A stretch of 64,000 nucleotides of DNA from Streptosporangium becharense (GTDB taxonomy: Bacteria > Actinomycetota > Actinomycetes > Streptosporangiales > Streptosporangiaceae), in contig NZ_JACHMP010000001.1 in the NCBI RefSeq assembly GCF_014204985.1, forward strand, positions 2,852,001-2,916,000, given 5' to 3'. Positions 20,174-29,230 of the stretch are shown here, in pieces (position 1 is the stretch's first letter; each line of letters starts with the position of its first letter). Made by a program: the position numbers and the translations under genes. A model generated the notes under the pieces. It did no database searches, had not been told where the DNA came from, and worked only from the letters and a program-made list of their open reading frames with translations.

Positions 20174-21471
20174 GCCCAGCCGCCGGGGTTGTAGCCGTGA
20201 CGGGCGAGCTCCGCCAGGCAGGACAGCGGGGCGTGCGGCACGAGTCTGCCGTCGGGCGTGGTGGCGAACACCTCCGAGGAGAGCACCCGGCCGTCGACCC
20301 CGGCCACCTCCCGCACGCTCGACACGAAGCGGCGGAGCGTGCCGCCCACCGCGTAGTCGTTGCGTTTCTCCAGGAAGACCACGAAGTCGATCGCGCCCGC
20401 GATGAGCATGTGCGTGGCCTCGATCGGCAGGCGCTCGTCGGCCTGGAGCGCGTAGGTGGCGATGCGGTTGAAGACCTCCATCGAGGAGTTGGCGTGGATC
20501 GTGGACAGCGAACCGTCGTTGCCCTGGGTCATCGCGTTCAGCATGGTGACGATCTCGTCGCCGAGGACCTCTCCGACGATCACGCGGGACGGGTTCATCC
20601 GCAGGGAGCGGCGGACCAGCTCCGCCATGGAGATCTCCCCCTGTCCCTCGGAGTTGGGCAGCCGCTGCTCGAAGGCCACCACGTTGGGATGCAGCTCGGG
20701 GAACTGGTCGAGCCCGAGCTCCAGGGCACGCTCGACGGTGATGAGCCGCTCGGACGGCGGGATCTCGTTGGCCAGGGCCCGCAGCAGCGTGGTCTTTCCC
20801 GCGTTGGTGGACCCGGCGATCATGATGTTCTTCCTGGCCGCCACCGCGGCCGACAGGAAACGCCCCAGTTCCGGGGTGAGGGTGCCGTTTCCGACGAGGT
20901 CGCTGAGGAACACCTTGCCCAGCCGGGAACGGCGGATCGACGCCGCCGGACGGATCGTGACGTCCATCACCGCCGACAGCCGGGAGCCGTCGGGAAGGCG
21001 CAGGTCGAGCTGAGGGTTGGCGGTGTCGAACGGCCTGCTGGACAGGCCGCTGTAGGCGGCGAGGATCTGGATCAGCTCGACCAGCTCCTCGTCGGAGTCG
21101 GCGACCGGCTCGCCCATGACCTCCCGGCCGTCGGCGTAGCCGACGAAGACGCGGTCGCAGCCGTTGATGTCGATGTTCTCGACCTCGGGGTCGTCGAGGA
21201 GCGGCTGCAGCCGGCCCACGCCGAACAGGGCCGCGTGGATCCCGGCGGCGAGGGCCTCCTCCTCCTCGGCGGTGGGAGGGGTCCGGCCGACACCGATCTC
21301 CCCGCGGGCGAATTCCTCCAGCACCTGGGCGATCAGCGCGCGGGCGAACTGCCGCTCGTCCTCGCCGGTCATCGGAGGCAGGCCGCCTGCCTGGTCCAGC
21401 CGCCGCTGATGGGCGAGCCGGTCGCCCACCTCCTGCCGGAAACGCTTCACCAGCGTGTGGTCGACGGTCAT
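20170..21471 (-). CDS. tadA: Tad pilus assembly ATPase TadA/CpaF
   Basis: This is a secretion ATPase of the CpaF family, 433 residues long. It shows Walker A GSTNAGKTTLL (about residues 218-228), the Asp box, a VIVGEVLGDE Walker B region and the GNDGSLSTIHANS His box. It powers Flp pilin polymerisation at the membrane. I choose the ATG at 21471, preceded by the purine-rich GAGCGGGGCGAGG; an ATG 36 bases upstream would add 12 residues and overlap tadZ. Confidence 0.95.
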   Translation of the reverse strand: MTVDHTLVKRFRQEVGDRLAHQRRLDQAGGLPPMTGEDERQFARALIAQVLEEFARGEIGVGRTPPTAEEEEALAAGIHAALFGVGRLQPLLDDPEVENIDINGCDRVFVGYADGREVMGEPVADSDEELVELIQILAAYSGLSSRPFDTANPQLDLRLPDGSRLSAVMDVTIRPAASIRRSRLGKVFLSDLVGNGTLTPELGRFLSAAVAARKNIMIAGSTNAGKTTLLRALANEIPPSERLITVERALELGLDQFPELHPNVVAFEQRLPNSEGQGEISMAELVRRSLRMNPSRVIVGEVLGDEIVTMLNAMTQGNDGSLSTIHANSSMEVFNRIATYALQADERLPIEATHMLIAGAIDFVVFLEKRNDYAVGGTLRRFVSSVREVAGVDGRVLSSEVFATTPDGRLVPHAPLSCLAELARHGYNPGGWA

Positions 21472-21484
21472 CGCCTCGCCCCGC

Positions 21485-22240
21485 TCATCGGACCGGCTCC
21501 GGGGCACGGAGCTGGGCGTCGAGGCGGGCGGCCAGCTCCCGGGCGGTACGGATCAGCAGGGAGCGGTCCAGGCGGCCGCCCCACTGGCCGCGCAGCAGTT
21601 CGGCGCCCTTGGGGTCGTGCGCGAGGCCGCTGACGAAGGCGACGTTCCCGGCGGTCGCGGCGACGATCCGGCGAACCTCCTCGATCGTCGTGCGGTACTG
21701 CCGGGGGTCGGCGATCACCACCACCCCGACCTGGGTGTCACGCGGCATCACCTGCAGGCGTTCACGCAGGTGGGCGACGTGATCCAGGCTGGCCCTGGTG
21801 AACAGCACCACCAGCGCGGCCTCGGCGACCAGCTCGGCGAGCTGCGGGTGGCCGCCGAGCCGGCCGCAGTCGGCCAGCACGTCGCCCTCGGGCAACGCGG
21901 CCAGCGCGCGGCCGAGCGGACCCCACAGCCAGGTCAGCCCGGCCGCCTGCTCCCCGTGGGTCAGCCCGGCCAGGATGTCCAGCCCTCCGACGATCTTCTG
22001 TGTGTGCTCGTGGATCTGCTCGGCGCGCAGGCCCCGGCGGGCGGTGGCGCCCAGGGTGAGCAGCCCTCTGGCCGGGTTGAGCACGCCGCCGTCGGCGGCG
22101 GGCAGCCGGTAGGCGAGGTCGCCGCCGGCCGGGTCGCACTCGGCGAGCAGCACCGGACGTGGCCAGACGGCGCCGAGCGCGGTGGCGGCGGTGGTCACGC
22201 CCGGGGCGCCCTTGTCGGCGGCCAGCACGATGAGCGCCAC
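21485..22240 (-). CDS. tadZ: TadZ/CpaE-like MinD-family protein with degenerate P-loop
   Basis: This 251-residue protein is in the position of the TadZ/CpaE localisation factor. It has the MinD-like start ALIVLAADKGAPGVTTAATA followed by ECDPAGGDLA. The deviant Walker A should read KGGxGKT/S; here it is KGAPGVTT, so the Lys just before the final Thr is missing, although the signature Lys is present. TadZ proteins often lack hydrolysis and act as polar placement factors. I place the start at the GTG at 22240, one base after the cpaB stop; the longer frame adds residues from within cpaB. Confidence 0.8.
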   Translation of the reverse strand: MALIVLAADKGAPGVTTAATALGAVWPRPVLLAECDPAGGDLAYRLPAADGGVLNPARGLLTLGATARRGLRAEQIHEHTQKIVGGLDILAGLTHGEQAAGLTWLWGPLGRALAALPEGDVLADCGRLGGHPQLAELVAEAALVVLFTRASLDHVAHLRERLQVMPRDTQVGVVVIADPRQYRTTIEEVRRIVAATAGNVAFVSGLAHDPKGAELLRGQWGGRLDRSLLIRTARELAARLDAQLRAPEPVR

Positions 22241-22241
22241 G

Positions 22242-22943
22242 TCAGCGCGCCCCCGGCAACTCGGCCAGGGCGATCTCACCGCTGGAGGCATAGGCGACGA
22301 TCGTCGGCGAGACGGAGCTGTCGACGATCACCGTCACCAGGCCGCTCGCCCCGCCGCGGCCGGATGTGCCGACCTGGTGGACCAGCGCGCTCTGCGCCAG
22401 CACCCGGCCCTCCTCATTCGCGGAGCCGCCCTTGCTCGGCACGTAGATCACCTGGACCCGGTCTCCCCGTTCCAGGGTGCCCGGCGACTGGCCGGGCTTG
22501 AGCGCGAGCCCCACCTGCGCCTTTCCGGGCCCCAGCTCCCTGCTGGAGGAGACGACCATCTCGCGGGTCAGGAGCGTTCCGGGGATGAGGGTGACGCGGG
22601 CGAAGTTCTCCGCGACTTTGGCGCGGTCGGCCCACGCGACGTAGTCGATGCCGGTGTCGGCGATCTGGACCTCTCTCAGCATCGCCTCGGTGAAGCGCTG
22701 CCCGGCACCGATCTGCTGGGAGACGGCGATCGCCGAGACGCGGTCACCGCTGCGCAGGACCAGCAGGGTGGTGGCCAGGGCGCCGCCCAGGATCAGCAGG
22801 ACGGCGAGGGCCGCGAGGGCGGGCTTGCGCTCGCGCGGAGGCACGGGGAGCTTGCGCGAGGCGGGCCCGGACAGGGTGGTGGCCGAAGTCTGTCGCTCGG
22901 CGTTCACCGGCCCGCGGCCGGCTGGCTTCTCACTGGTCCTCAT
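22242..22943 (-). CDS. cpaB: SAF-domain protein, CpaB-like
   Basis: This 233-residue protein is the first gene of the pilus operon. A hydrophilic N-terminus (about 40 residues) leads into one membrane helix (ALAALAVLLILGGALATTLL). A SAF/CpaB domain follows (VSQQIGAGQRFTEAML onward, with RVTLIPGTLLTREMV and LKPGQSPGTLERGDRVQVIY). CpaB proteins assist Flp pilus assembly on the outer face of the membrane. The ATG at 22943 has TGGGAG at a rather long distance. A GTG at 22970 gives nine more residues and cannot be excluded. Confidence 0.85.
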   Translation of the reverse strand: MRTSEKPAGRGPVNAERQTSATTLSGPASRKLPVPPRERKPALAALAVLLILGGALATTLLVLRSGDRVSAIAVSQQIGAGQRFTEAMLREVQIADTGIDYVAWADRAKVAENFARVTLIPGTLLTREMVVSSSRELGPGKAQVGLALKPGQSPGTLERGDRVQVIYVPSKGGSANEEGRVLAQSALVHQVGTSGRGGASGLVTVIVDSSVSPTIVAYASSGEIALAELPGAR

Positions 22944-23710
22944 GGGTAGGGGGACTCCCAGAGTGATCACAAATATGGGGACTACTGGTCGAATTTACGT
23001 CATTATCCGCACCGTGCCGACGGACTTCCGGACAAAATCCAGGACCCATGCTCGTTTGATAGGAACACATCTGTCAACGCCGCATCGAACGAAAACAACG
23101 GCCCGACCGGCCGATCTTCTTGCGTGACCGAAATCGGGGGTTCCGGCTCCCGGCGGGCGGACTTCCCGATTTTCGGGACGACCATCCCGGAAACGGATCA
23201 GACACGCCCCCGGAGGCATCCGCGAACTTCACGGCTCCGCGGACCCGTGGCCGTGACCGGCGGCGTCATCCGTTGATGAACAGTCCGCACCGCACCGCAC
23301 ACCTGGGGTGACCTTCGCACCCACTGCCCCGACGGCGACTCCGGAGTTTCCGCACGCGACGAATTTCACCACATGTGACGTGACCAGAAAAACGACGCCG
23401 ACTATCACGCGCCACAATAGTCACCATATAATCCTCCACAATTTCATGATTACGCCATGTCCGATTTATCGAGACACGGCCCTGACGCACCTCCCCCGCA
23501 GCTCTGAACCTGTTCAAAATGTGCCATGCTGGCGGCATGGCCACGTTGTCGGAGTGCCGCATGTCCGGTGAAGGGCATATCAGGCTCTTTCTTCTCTCAA
23601 CGGTCGAGCGTCCACGCCTTCCCGGCGCCGGGCGGACCACCGCCGCGCCGGCGACGGCACCACGGGCCGCCGGTCCGCGCCACCACCGGCCGGTCGCGAC
23701 GGCCGCGAAA

Positions 23711-23784
23711 GCCCGTGCGCATGCGGGGCCACCGGCCGGTCACGGTGACCGCCGACGCCCGCGCGCATACGGGGCCACCGGCCG
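23711..23784. repeat. Two-copy 28-bp direct repeat, 46-bp period
   Basis: A 28-bp block at 23711-23738 recurs at 23757-23784 with two mismatches. Both copies contain the core ACGGGGCCACCGGCCG or GCGGGGCCACCGGCCG. A more degenerate third copy of the CCACCGGCCGGTC part precedes them near 23678. The function is unknown. Confidence 0.5.
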
Positions 23785-23869
23785 AGGCCGGCGCCCACCC
23801 CGGCTCTTCGGGAGGGGAGACAGGTGCCGGACCGGGTCACCGGCCCGCCGTACCGGTTCTCCGAACAGT

Positions 23870-24000
23870 TTTTCCACAGCCCCGGCCGCCGACGCCCCCA
23901 AGCACGTCAGCCACCGAATGCCCATATAGATCGGCATAACCGATGAGTAACACCCGGCCGTTGTCCACAGGCTGGGATGTTTTCCACATACTGATCCACA
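23870..24000 (+). promoter_or_regulatory. Cluster of four DnaA-box-like nonamers
   Basis: TTTTCCACA at 23870-23878, TTGTCCACA at 23961-23969, TTTTCCACA at 23980-23988 and TGATCCACA at 23992-24000 all read on the + strand. TTGTCCACA is the preferred high-GC actinobacterial DnaA box. No dnaA or dnaN gene lies nearby, so this is not the usual origin context. It may titrate DnaA or regulate eccC, whose promoter begins 137 bp downstream. Confidence 0.5.
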
Positions 24001-24136
24001 TCCCGGTCCTCGCACCGCAGGCGCCCGTCCGGCTCCCGCGTCCCAGGCCCTCGTCCACGCGGGTGTCGCGTGATCACCAGCGCACCCGTACGACGTGGCG
24101 TCCCCGGGCGCCCGCGGATGTCGCCGCGAACACCCC

Positions 24137-24164
24137 TTGCACGGCCGTTCGCGCTGGGTACGGT
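24137..24164 (+). promoter_or_regulatory. Candidate promoter of eccC
   Basis: TTGCAC at 24137-24142, a 16-bp spacer and TACGGT at 24159-24164 form a housekeeping-type promoter. The start codon at 24194 is 29 bases after the -10 and has GAGGAG in front of it, so this transcript has a short leader. Confidence 0.55.
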
Positions 24165-24193
24165 GGACCGGGCCTGACCCGAGGAGAGCGGCG

Positions 24194-27100
24194 ATGCGGA
24201 TCATGCTCACCGTGCTCAGCGAGCACGCCGACCGCGATGTCGTGGTCGAAGGCGACGACACGACCACCGTGGGGCGGCTCGCGGAGTCCCTCACGGGGCA
24301 GGGCGGCGAACGCCCGAGCAACGTGGTGCGGCTGACGCGCAGCAAGGCCCCCTACGGACTGGGCCGCGCCGCCGCCGACGCCGGGCCGCCCACCCTCTGG
24401 CTGGACGGCCGTCCGCTCGACCCCGCCGCCCGCGCCGTGGGACTGCTGCGGGACGGGGACCTCGTCACCCTCGACCGTTCCCTGGCGGGGGACACGCTCG
24501 CCGAGGAGCCCGGCGGGATCGTGGAGGTGCGGGTGGTCGGCGGGCCCGCGGCCGGTTCGGTGCACCGGCTCAGCCTCGGCGTCCACACCGTCGGCTCCGA
24601 CCCGGCCTGCGCGGTGGCCGTCCCCGATCCGCGGCTGCCCGCCGTGGCCGCCGTGGTGCGGCTCACCCCCGACGCCATCACGGTGGAACCCGGGCCCGGC
24701 GCGTCGCCGCTGCTGGACGGGGCGCCCCTGGAAGAACGGTCGCCCTGGCCCGAGCACGCCCTGCTGAGCTGCGGCGGGACGGCGCTGACCCTGCGGGCCG
24801 TGGAGCCGCCCGACGCGCATCTGGACGCCCAGCCCGACGGCGGGCTCGCCTACAACCGCCCGCCCCGGCTCCGGCCGCCGGGCGGCGCACGGCGTTTCGA
24901 GGTCCCGGCCGAGCCCAAGCGGGCCGAGACCATGCGGTTGCAGTTGCTGACCGCGTTCCTGCCCGCCGCGCTGGGCGTCGGCATGGCCGTGGCCATGAAG
25001 ACCTGGTACTTCCTGCTGTTCGCGCTCATGACCCCGGTGATCATGATCGGCCAGTGGTGGAGCGACCGGCGGCACGGCCGCAAGCAGTACCGTCAGCAGC
25101 TCAAGCAGTACCGGGAGCGGCTCGCGGCCTTCGAGGCCGAGGTGGAGCGTGCCCGCGCCGACGACGAGGTCGCCCGCCGCGCCGCCGCGCCCGACCCCGC
25201 GGAGGTGCTGCTCACCGTGACCGGCCCCCGGCGGCGGCTCTGGGAGCGGCGCGGTCACGATCCCGACGCGCTCCGGCTCCGGGTGGGCCTGGCCGACCTC
25301 CCCGCCGACCTGGAGTTCGCCCCCGAGCGCTCCGCGCCGTCCGACACGCCGCTGCCCGACCCGCCCACCTGCCACGCGGTCCCGGTGGCGCTGGCCATGC
25401 GCCGCCTGGGAGTGGCCGGCCTGACCGGGCCGCGCGAGGCGGCGACCGGGCTGGCCCGATGGCTGGTCGGCCAGGCCGCCGCCCTGCACAGCCCGCGCGA
25501 CCTGGCGATCGTCGTGCTCTCCGCGCACGGTGACGGCGAGGAGCGGTGGAACTGGGTCCGCTGGCTGCCGCACTGCGCTCCGCGCGGCGGCGAAGACTGC
25601 GTGGCCCTGGTCGGCGCCGACCCGGAGGCCGCGGCGCGGCGGGTGAGCGAGCTGGCCGCGCTGGTCGACGAGCGCCTCGGCGACGACCCCGCCGCCGGCC
25701 CGGCCGCCGCCTCCGCCCGGATTCCGAGCGGCTGGGGCGACCTCGGCGGGGCCGACCAGCCGTACGCCGCCCCCGTCTACGACGACCGCCCCTACGACGT
25801 GCTGGTCGTCCTGGACGGTGCCCAGGCCCTGCGTGCCCTGCCCGGGATGCCGCAGGTACTGCGGCAGGGTCCCCGGGCGGGTGTCTACACCCTGGCGGTG
25901 GACGGCGACCAGCGGCTGCTGCCCGAGGAGTGCGCGACGGTCGCCGCACTGGAGGCGGACGGCACGGTCCGGCTGCGCGGCGGCGGCCTGGACGGCCTCG
26001 GTGAGATCGTCGCCGACCGGGTACCGCTCTCCTGGTGCGACCGGCTGGCCCGCTCCATGGCGCCGATCCGTGACGTCAGCCGCGACGACGCCGCGCTGGC
26101 CCTGCCGGGGGCCGCCCGTCTGCTCGACCTGCTCGACCTGCCCGCGCCGTCGGGCGCGGCCCTGGCCGGGCGCTGGGGACGCTCGACCGAGGCGGTGCTG
26201 GGGATCGGCCCGGAGGGCCCGTTCTCCGTCGACCTGCGCACGGACGGACCGCACGCGCTCATCGCGGGCACCACGGGCGCGGGCAAGTCGGAGCTGCTGC
26301 AGACCCTCATCTGCTCGCTGGCGGTGGCCAACCGGCCGGACGAGATGACGTTCGTGCTGATCGACTACAAGGGCGGAGCCGCGTTCAAGGAGTGCGTGCG
26401 GCTGCCGCACACGGTGGGCATGGTCAGCGACCTCGACGGCCACCTGACCCAGCGGGCCCTGGCCTCGCTGGCCGCGGAGATCCGCCGCCGCGAGCGTCTG
26501 CTGCTCTCCGCCGGGGCCAAGGACATCGAGGATTACCACGAGCTGCGTGACACGCGGACGGCCCGCGCCTCCCGCGACCTGCTCGTCGCCGGGGGCTCCG
26601 CACCCGCCAGGCCGCTGCGCGGACGCGCCGAGCCCCCGCCCCCGCTGCCCCGGCTGGTGCTGGTCATCGACGAGTTCGCCGCCATGGTGAGCGAGCTGCC
26701 CGACTTCATGACCGGGCTGGTCGACATCGCCAGGCGGGGCCGCTCCCTCGGCATCCACCTCATCCTGGCCACCCAGCGGCCCGGCGGCGTGGTGACCGCC
26801 GACATCCAGGCCAACACCTCCCTGCGGATCGCGCTGCGGGTCACCGAGGCGGCGGAGTCGGCCGATGTCATCGGCCGCCCCGACGCCGCCCACATCTCCA
26901 AGTCGACCCCCGGCCGCTGCTACGTGAAGTCCGGAGCGGGCTCGGCCACGGCCGTACAGGCGGCGCGGATCGGCGGACGCGGGCCCGCGGCCTCCGGCGA
27001 CTCCAGGGTGCGGGTGACGGAGATCGGCTGGCGGGCACTGGGGCACCCGCCGGTCGCGTCCGGCGGCGGCGGTGAGAGCGGCCACGTCACCGACCTGTCC

Positions 27101-28729
27101 CTGCTCGCCGACGCGCTGGCCGACGCCGCCCGCGTCGCCGGGATCCACGAGCAGCCCAGCCCCTGGCTTCCCCCGCTGGACGACCTCGTCGTCCTGCCCA
27201 CCCCACCCGATGGCGCGCTCCCGTACCGGGCGGGGGCCGAGGAGGTGCCGCCGCTGGCCTTCGGGGTCACCGACCTGCCGTGGGCACAGGATCGGCAGGC
27301 GCTCGCGCTGGACCTCGCCCACGGCGGGCACCTGCTCATCGCGGGTGCGTCGCGCAGCGGGCGGTCCACCGCGCTGCGCACGCTGGCGGGGGCGATCGCC
27401 GCCGGGGCCTCGCCCGACGACGTGCACCTGCACGCCGTCGACTGCGGCTCGGGAGCGCTGCTGCCGCTGGTGGCGATGCCGCACTGCGGTGCGGTGGTGA
27501 CCCGTGACCAGCTCGACCGGGTGGAGCGGCTGCTGAGCAGGCTCCGCGCCGAGGTGGGGCGGCGTCAGCAGCTCCTCGCCGAGGCCGGGTACGCCTCGCT
27601 GGCCGAGCTCCGCGCCGCCGCCGGCGGGCCCCGGCTGCCGTGGCTGGTGCTGATGCTCGACCGCTGGGAGGGGTACGTCGCCGCCTTCGAGGCCTACGAC
27701 TACGGGCGGCTGGTCGAGGCGCTGATGCAGCTGCTCCGGGAGGGGCCCGCGGTCGGCCTGCGGGCCGTGGTGACCGGCGACCGGTCGGCGCTGATCGGGC
27801 AGATCTCCACGGTCTTCGACGACCGGCTGATCCTGCGGCTGGCCGACCCCACCGACTACGCGCTGGCCGGGCTGCCGGTCAAGGACCTGCCGGCGACGCT
27901 CGCCCCCGGGCGTGCGCTGTCCACCGGGGAGCACGGCACGACGGAGAGTCAGATCGCGCTGCTCTGCGACGACCCCTCCGGCCCGGCGCAGGTCGGCGCG
28001 CTCCAGGCCCTGGCCCGCTCGGCGCCGGCGATCACCGCCGAGCCGCCGCTGCGGGTGGACGCGCTGCCGATGCGCATCACGGCGGCGCAGACCCTCGAAC
28101 TGGTGCCCGGCTTCGAGCCGCCGTCACCGCTGTGGGCGTTGCTCGGCGCCGGGGGCGACTCGCTGGCCCCGCTCGGCGTCGACCTGCTCGCCCACGGCCC
28201 CGCCGCGGTCATCGCCGGCCCTTCCAGGTCCGGCAGGTCCACGGCGCTGCTGACCGCCGCCCGGTCGCTGCTGTCGCGCGGCACGCCGGTGGTCCTGGTG
28301 ACCCCCCGCCGCAGCCCGCTGCGCACGCTGTCGGACACGGACGGCGTGCTGGCCGTGCTGGACGCGGACGGTGACCTGAACGGCGCGGTGACCGGTCACG
28401 AGCGCTACGTGGTGATCGTCGACGACGCCGAGCTGCTCTCGGCGGACTCCGCGCTGGGCACCGCGCTGGAGCAGGTGCTCCGCACCGGCAGGGACGGCGA
28501 GCACGGGCTGCTCGTCGGCGGCACCACCGGCGACCTGGCCACCGCCTACCGCGGTTTCGTGGCCGAGGCCCGCAAGGGCCGCACCGGTCTGCTGCTGTCG
28601 GTCCAGAGCCCCGCCGACGGCGACCTGTTCAACGTCCGCCTGCCCCGCGGCGCGGTCGGCGGCCCCCCCGGGCGCGGCCTGCTGGTCACCCTGGGCTCGG
28701 TGGTCCCCGTCCAGGCCGCCGTCGCCTGA
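24194..28729 (+). CDS. eccC: EccC-like FtsK/SpoIIIE ATPase with FHA domain (type VII secretion)
   Basis: This 1511-residue protein is the motor of an ESX-like secretion system. It begins with a ubiquitin-like segment (about 1-90), then an FHA domain (about 110-205, VHTVGSDPACAVAV). Two membrane helices follow (about 248-285), then three FtsK-type ATPase modules. Module 1 has Walker A GTTGAGKSELL (about 690-700) and Walker B LVLVIDEFAAMV (about 820). Modules 2 and 3 have GASRSGRSTAL (about 1050) and GPSRSGRSTAL (about 1339), where Arg replaces the Walker A Lys, so only the first is likely to hydrolyse ATP fast. This matches the EssC architecture. GAGGAG seven bases before the ATG fixes the start. 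The FHA domain suggests control by Ser/Thr phosphorylation. Confidence 0.93.
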   Translation: MRIMLTVLSEHADRDVVVEGDDTTTVGRLAESLTGQGGERPSNVVRLTRSKAPYGLGRAAADAGPPTLWLDGRPLDPAARAVGLLRDGDLVTLDRSLAGDTLAEEPGGIVEVRVVGGPAAGSVHRLSLGVHTVGSDPACAVAVPDPRLPAVAAVVRLTPDAITVEPGPGASPLLDGAPLEERSPWPEHALLSCGGTALTLRAVEPPDAHLDAQPDGGLAYNRPPRLRPPGGARRFEVPAEPKRAETMRLQLLTAFLPAALGVGMAVAMKTWYFLLFALMTPVIMIGQWWSDRRHGRKQYRQQLKQYRERLAAFEAEVERARADDEVARRAAAPDPAEVLLTVTGPRRRLWERRGHDPDALRLRVGLADLPADLEFAPERSAPSDTPLPDPPTCHAVPVALAMRRLGVAGLTGPREAATGLARWLVGQAAALHSPRDLAIVVLSAHGDGEERWNWVRWLPHCAPRGGEDCVALVGADPEAAARRVSELAALVDERLGDDPAAGPAAASARIPSGWGDLGGADQPYAAPVYDDRPYDVLVVLDGAQALRALPGMPQVLRQGPRAGVYTLAVDGDQRLLPEECATVAALEADGTVRLRGGGLDGLGEIVADRVPLSWCDRLARSMAPIRDVSRDDAALALPGAARLLDLLDLPAPSGAALAGRWGRSTEAVLGIGPEGPFSVDLRTDGPHALIAGTTGAGKSELLQTLICSLAVANRPDEMTFVLIDYKGGAAFKECVRLPHTVGMVSDLDGHLTQRALASLAAEIRRRERLLLSAGAKDIEDYHELRDTRTARASRDLLVAGGSAPARPLRGRAEPPPPLPRLVLVIDEFAAMVSELPDFMTGLVDIARRGRSLGIHLILATQRPGGVVTADIQANTSLRIALRVTEAAESADVIGRPDAAHISKSTPGRCYVKSGAGSATAVQAARIGGRGPAASGDSRVRVTEIGWRALGHPPVASGGGGESGHVTDLSLLADALADAARVAGIHEQPSPWLPPLDDLVVLPTPPDGALPYRAGAEEVPPLAFGVTDLPWAQDRQALALDLAHGGHLLIAGASRSGRSTALRTLAGAIAAGASPDDVHLHAVDCGSGALLPLVAMPHCGAVVTRDQLDRVERLLSRLRAEVGRRQQLLAEAGYASLAELRAAAGGPRLPWLVLMLDRWEGYVAAFEAYDYGRLVEALMQLLREGPAVGLRAVVTGDRSALIGQISTVFDDRLILRLADPTDYALAGLPVKDLPATLAPGRALSTGEHGTTESQIALLCDDPSGPAQVGALQALARSAPAITAEPPLRVDALPMRITAAQTLELVPGFEPPSPLWALLGAGGDSLAPLGVDLLAHGPAAVIAGPSRSGRSTALLTAARSLLSRGTPVVLVTPRRSPLRTLSDTDGVLAVLDADGDLNGAVTGHERYVVIVDDAELLSADSALGTALEQVLRTGRDGEHGLLVGGTTGDLATAYRGFVAEARKGRTGLLLSVQSPADGDLFNVRLPRGAVGGPPGRGLLVTLGSVVPVQAAVA

Positions 28730-28773
28730 AAGGAGCACCGCCCGCCCGTCCGACGGGCGGGCGGTGCTCCTTT
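28729..28773 (+). terminator. Intrinsic terminator after eccC
   Basis: Two perfectly complementary 22-base arms (28729-28750 and 28752-28773) form a hairpin with a small loop, ending in CTCCTTTGTTC. The first arm begins on the last base of the eccC stop codon. The stem could also stop transcripts arriving from the WXG100 gene on the other strand. Confidence 0.85.
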
Positions 28774-28957
28774 GTTCTCGTCCTTCTTGTCCGGCGGATT
28801 CCCGCCGCCGCGCCGTCACCCACCGGCGCGGCGGTCGCCCCCGGCACCCGGTGAGCCTTTCGGCCCCCGGCACCCGGTGAGCCTCCCGGCCGCCGAAGCC
28901 CCGGTCCGTGCGCCGGAATCACGCCCCGGGGGGCGGGGCGTTTCGGCGGTCCGTTTT

Positions 28958-29230
28958 CTAGCGGGTCGCGGATTCGATATTGCCCCGGTAGGTGTTGATG
29001 ACCCGGGACGCCTCGCCGAGCTCCTCGGACATGCGCTGGAAAGCCGCCCGGTAGTTCTGCCAGGCCTCGCTGAAACGCTGGGCTCCGGGGCCCGTCCAGG
29101 CGGTGCCGACCTTGGCGGCCTCCCGGTCGAGAGCGGCCACGGTGGCCCTCACCTGGTCTGCCTGCTGAGTGAACTGGGTGGCCATCTGCTGCATTTCCGC
29201 GGGATTGCCGCCGAGCAAGTTCTGGCTCAT
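28958..29230 (-). CDS. WXG100-family protein (ESAT-6-like secretion substrate)
   Basis: This 90-residue protein has two predicted helices around the turn AWTGPGA, where Trp-Thr-Gly is the W-x-G motif, at about residues 44-46. Such proteins form antiparallel dimers and are substrates or partners of type VII secretion; here the motor EccC is encoded convergently next door. GGAGA six bases before the ATG supports the start. The C-terminus ends NIESATR. A clear Y-x-x-x-D/E export motif is possible in the last helix (YRGNIE) but imperfect. No second WXG100 gene, EccB, EccD or mycosin gene is visible nearby. Confidence 0.9.
   Translation of the reverse strand: MSQNLLGGNPAEMQQMATQFTQQADQVRATVAALDREAAKVGTAWTGPGAQRFSEAWQNYRAAFQRMSEELGEASRVINTYRGNIESATR

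Larger units (their letters stand above)
22971..24136. other. 1.2-kb gene-free region between the divergent Tad and eccC units
   Basis: I find no credible gene here; the short frames have no recognisable content or consistent codon use. The stretch 23340-23560 is much more A/T-rich than its surroundings. It contains a perfect TATAAT near 23428 without a good -35. A TTGACA on the minus strand (23077-23072) points toward the pilus operon but lacks an obvious -10 at proper spacing. 23670-23790 holds 46-bp-period repeats. 23870-24000 holds four DnaA-box-like nonamers. A small dyad ATCGG-N5-CCGAT lies near 23930-23944. Confidence 0.6.

Noticed and set aside
23424..23434. Promoter from the perfect TATAAT near 23428
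   Set aside because: There is no -35 match at proper spacing and no gene follows in either direction at a sensible distance.
23266..23640. 124-codon minus-strand frame in the gene-free region
   Set aside because: It has no recognisable domain, a mixed composition typical of random frames and no good ribosome binding site.
23870..24000. Chromosomal origin oriC
   Set aside because: Only four boxes are seen and neither dnaA nor dnaN nor other origin-flanking genes are present; reported instead as a DnaA-box cluster.
24074..27934. Very long minus-strand open frame opposite eccC
   Set aside because: It is the GC-rich antisense frame of eccC; the translation is low-complexity Gly, Arg, Gln and Pro with no domain, while the + strand has clear FtsK motifs.
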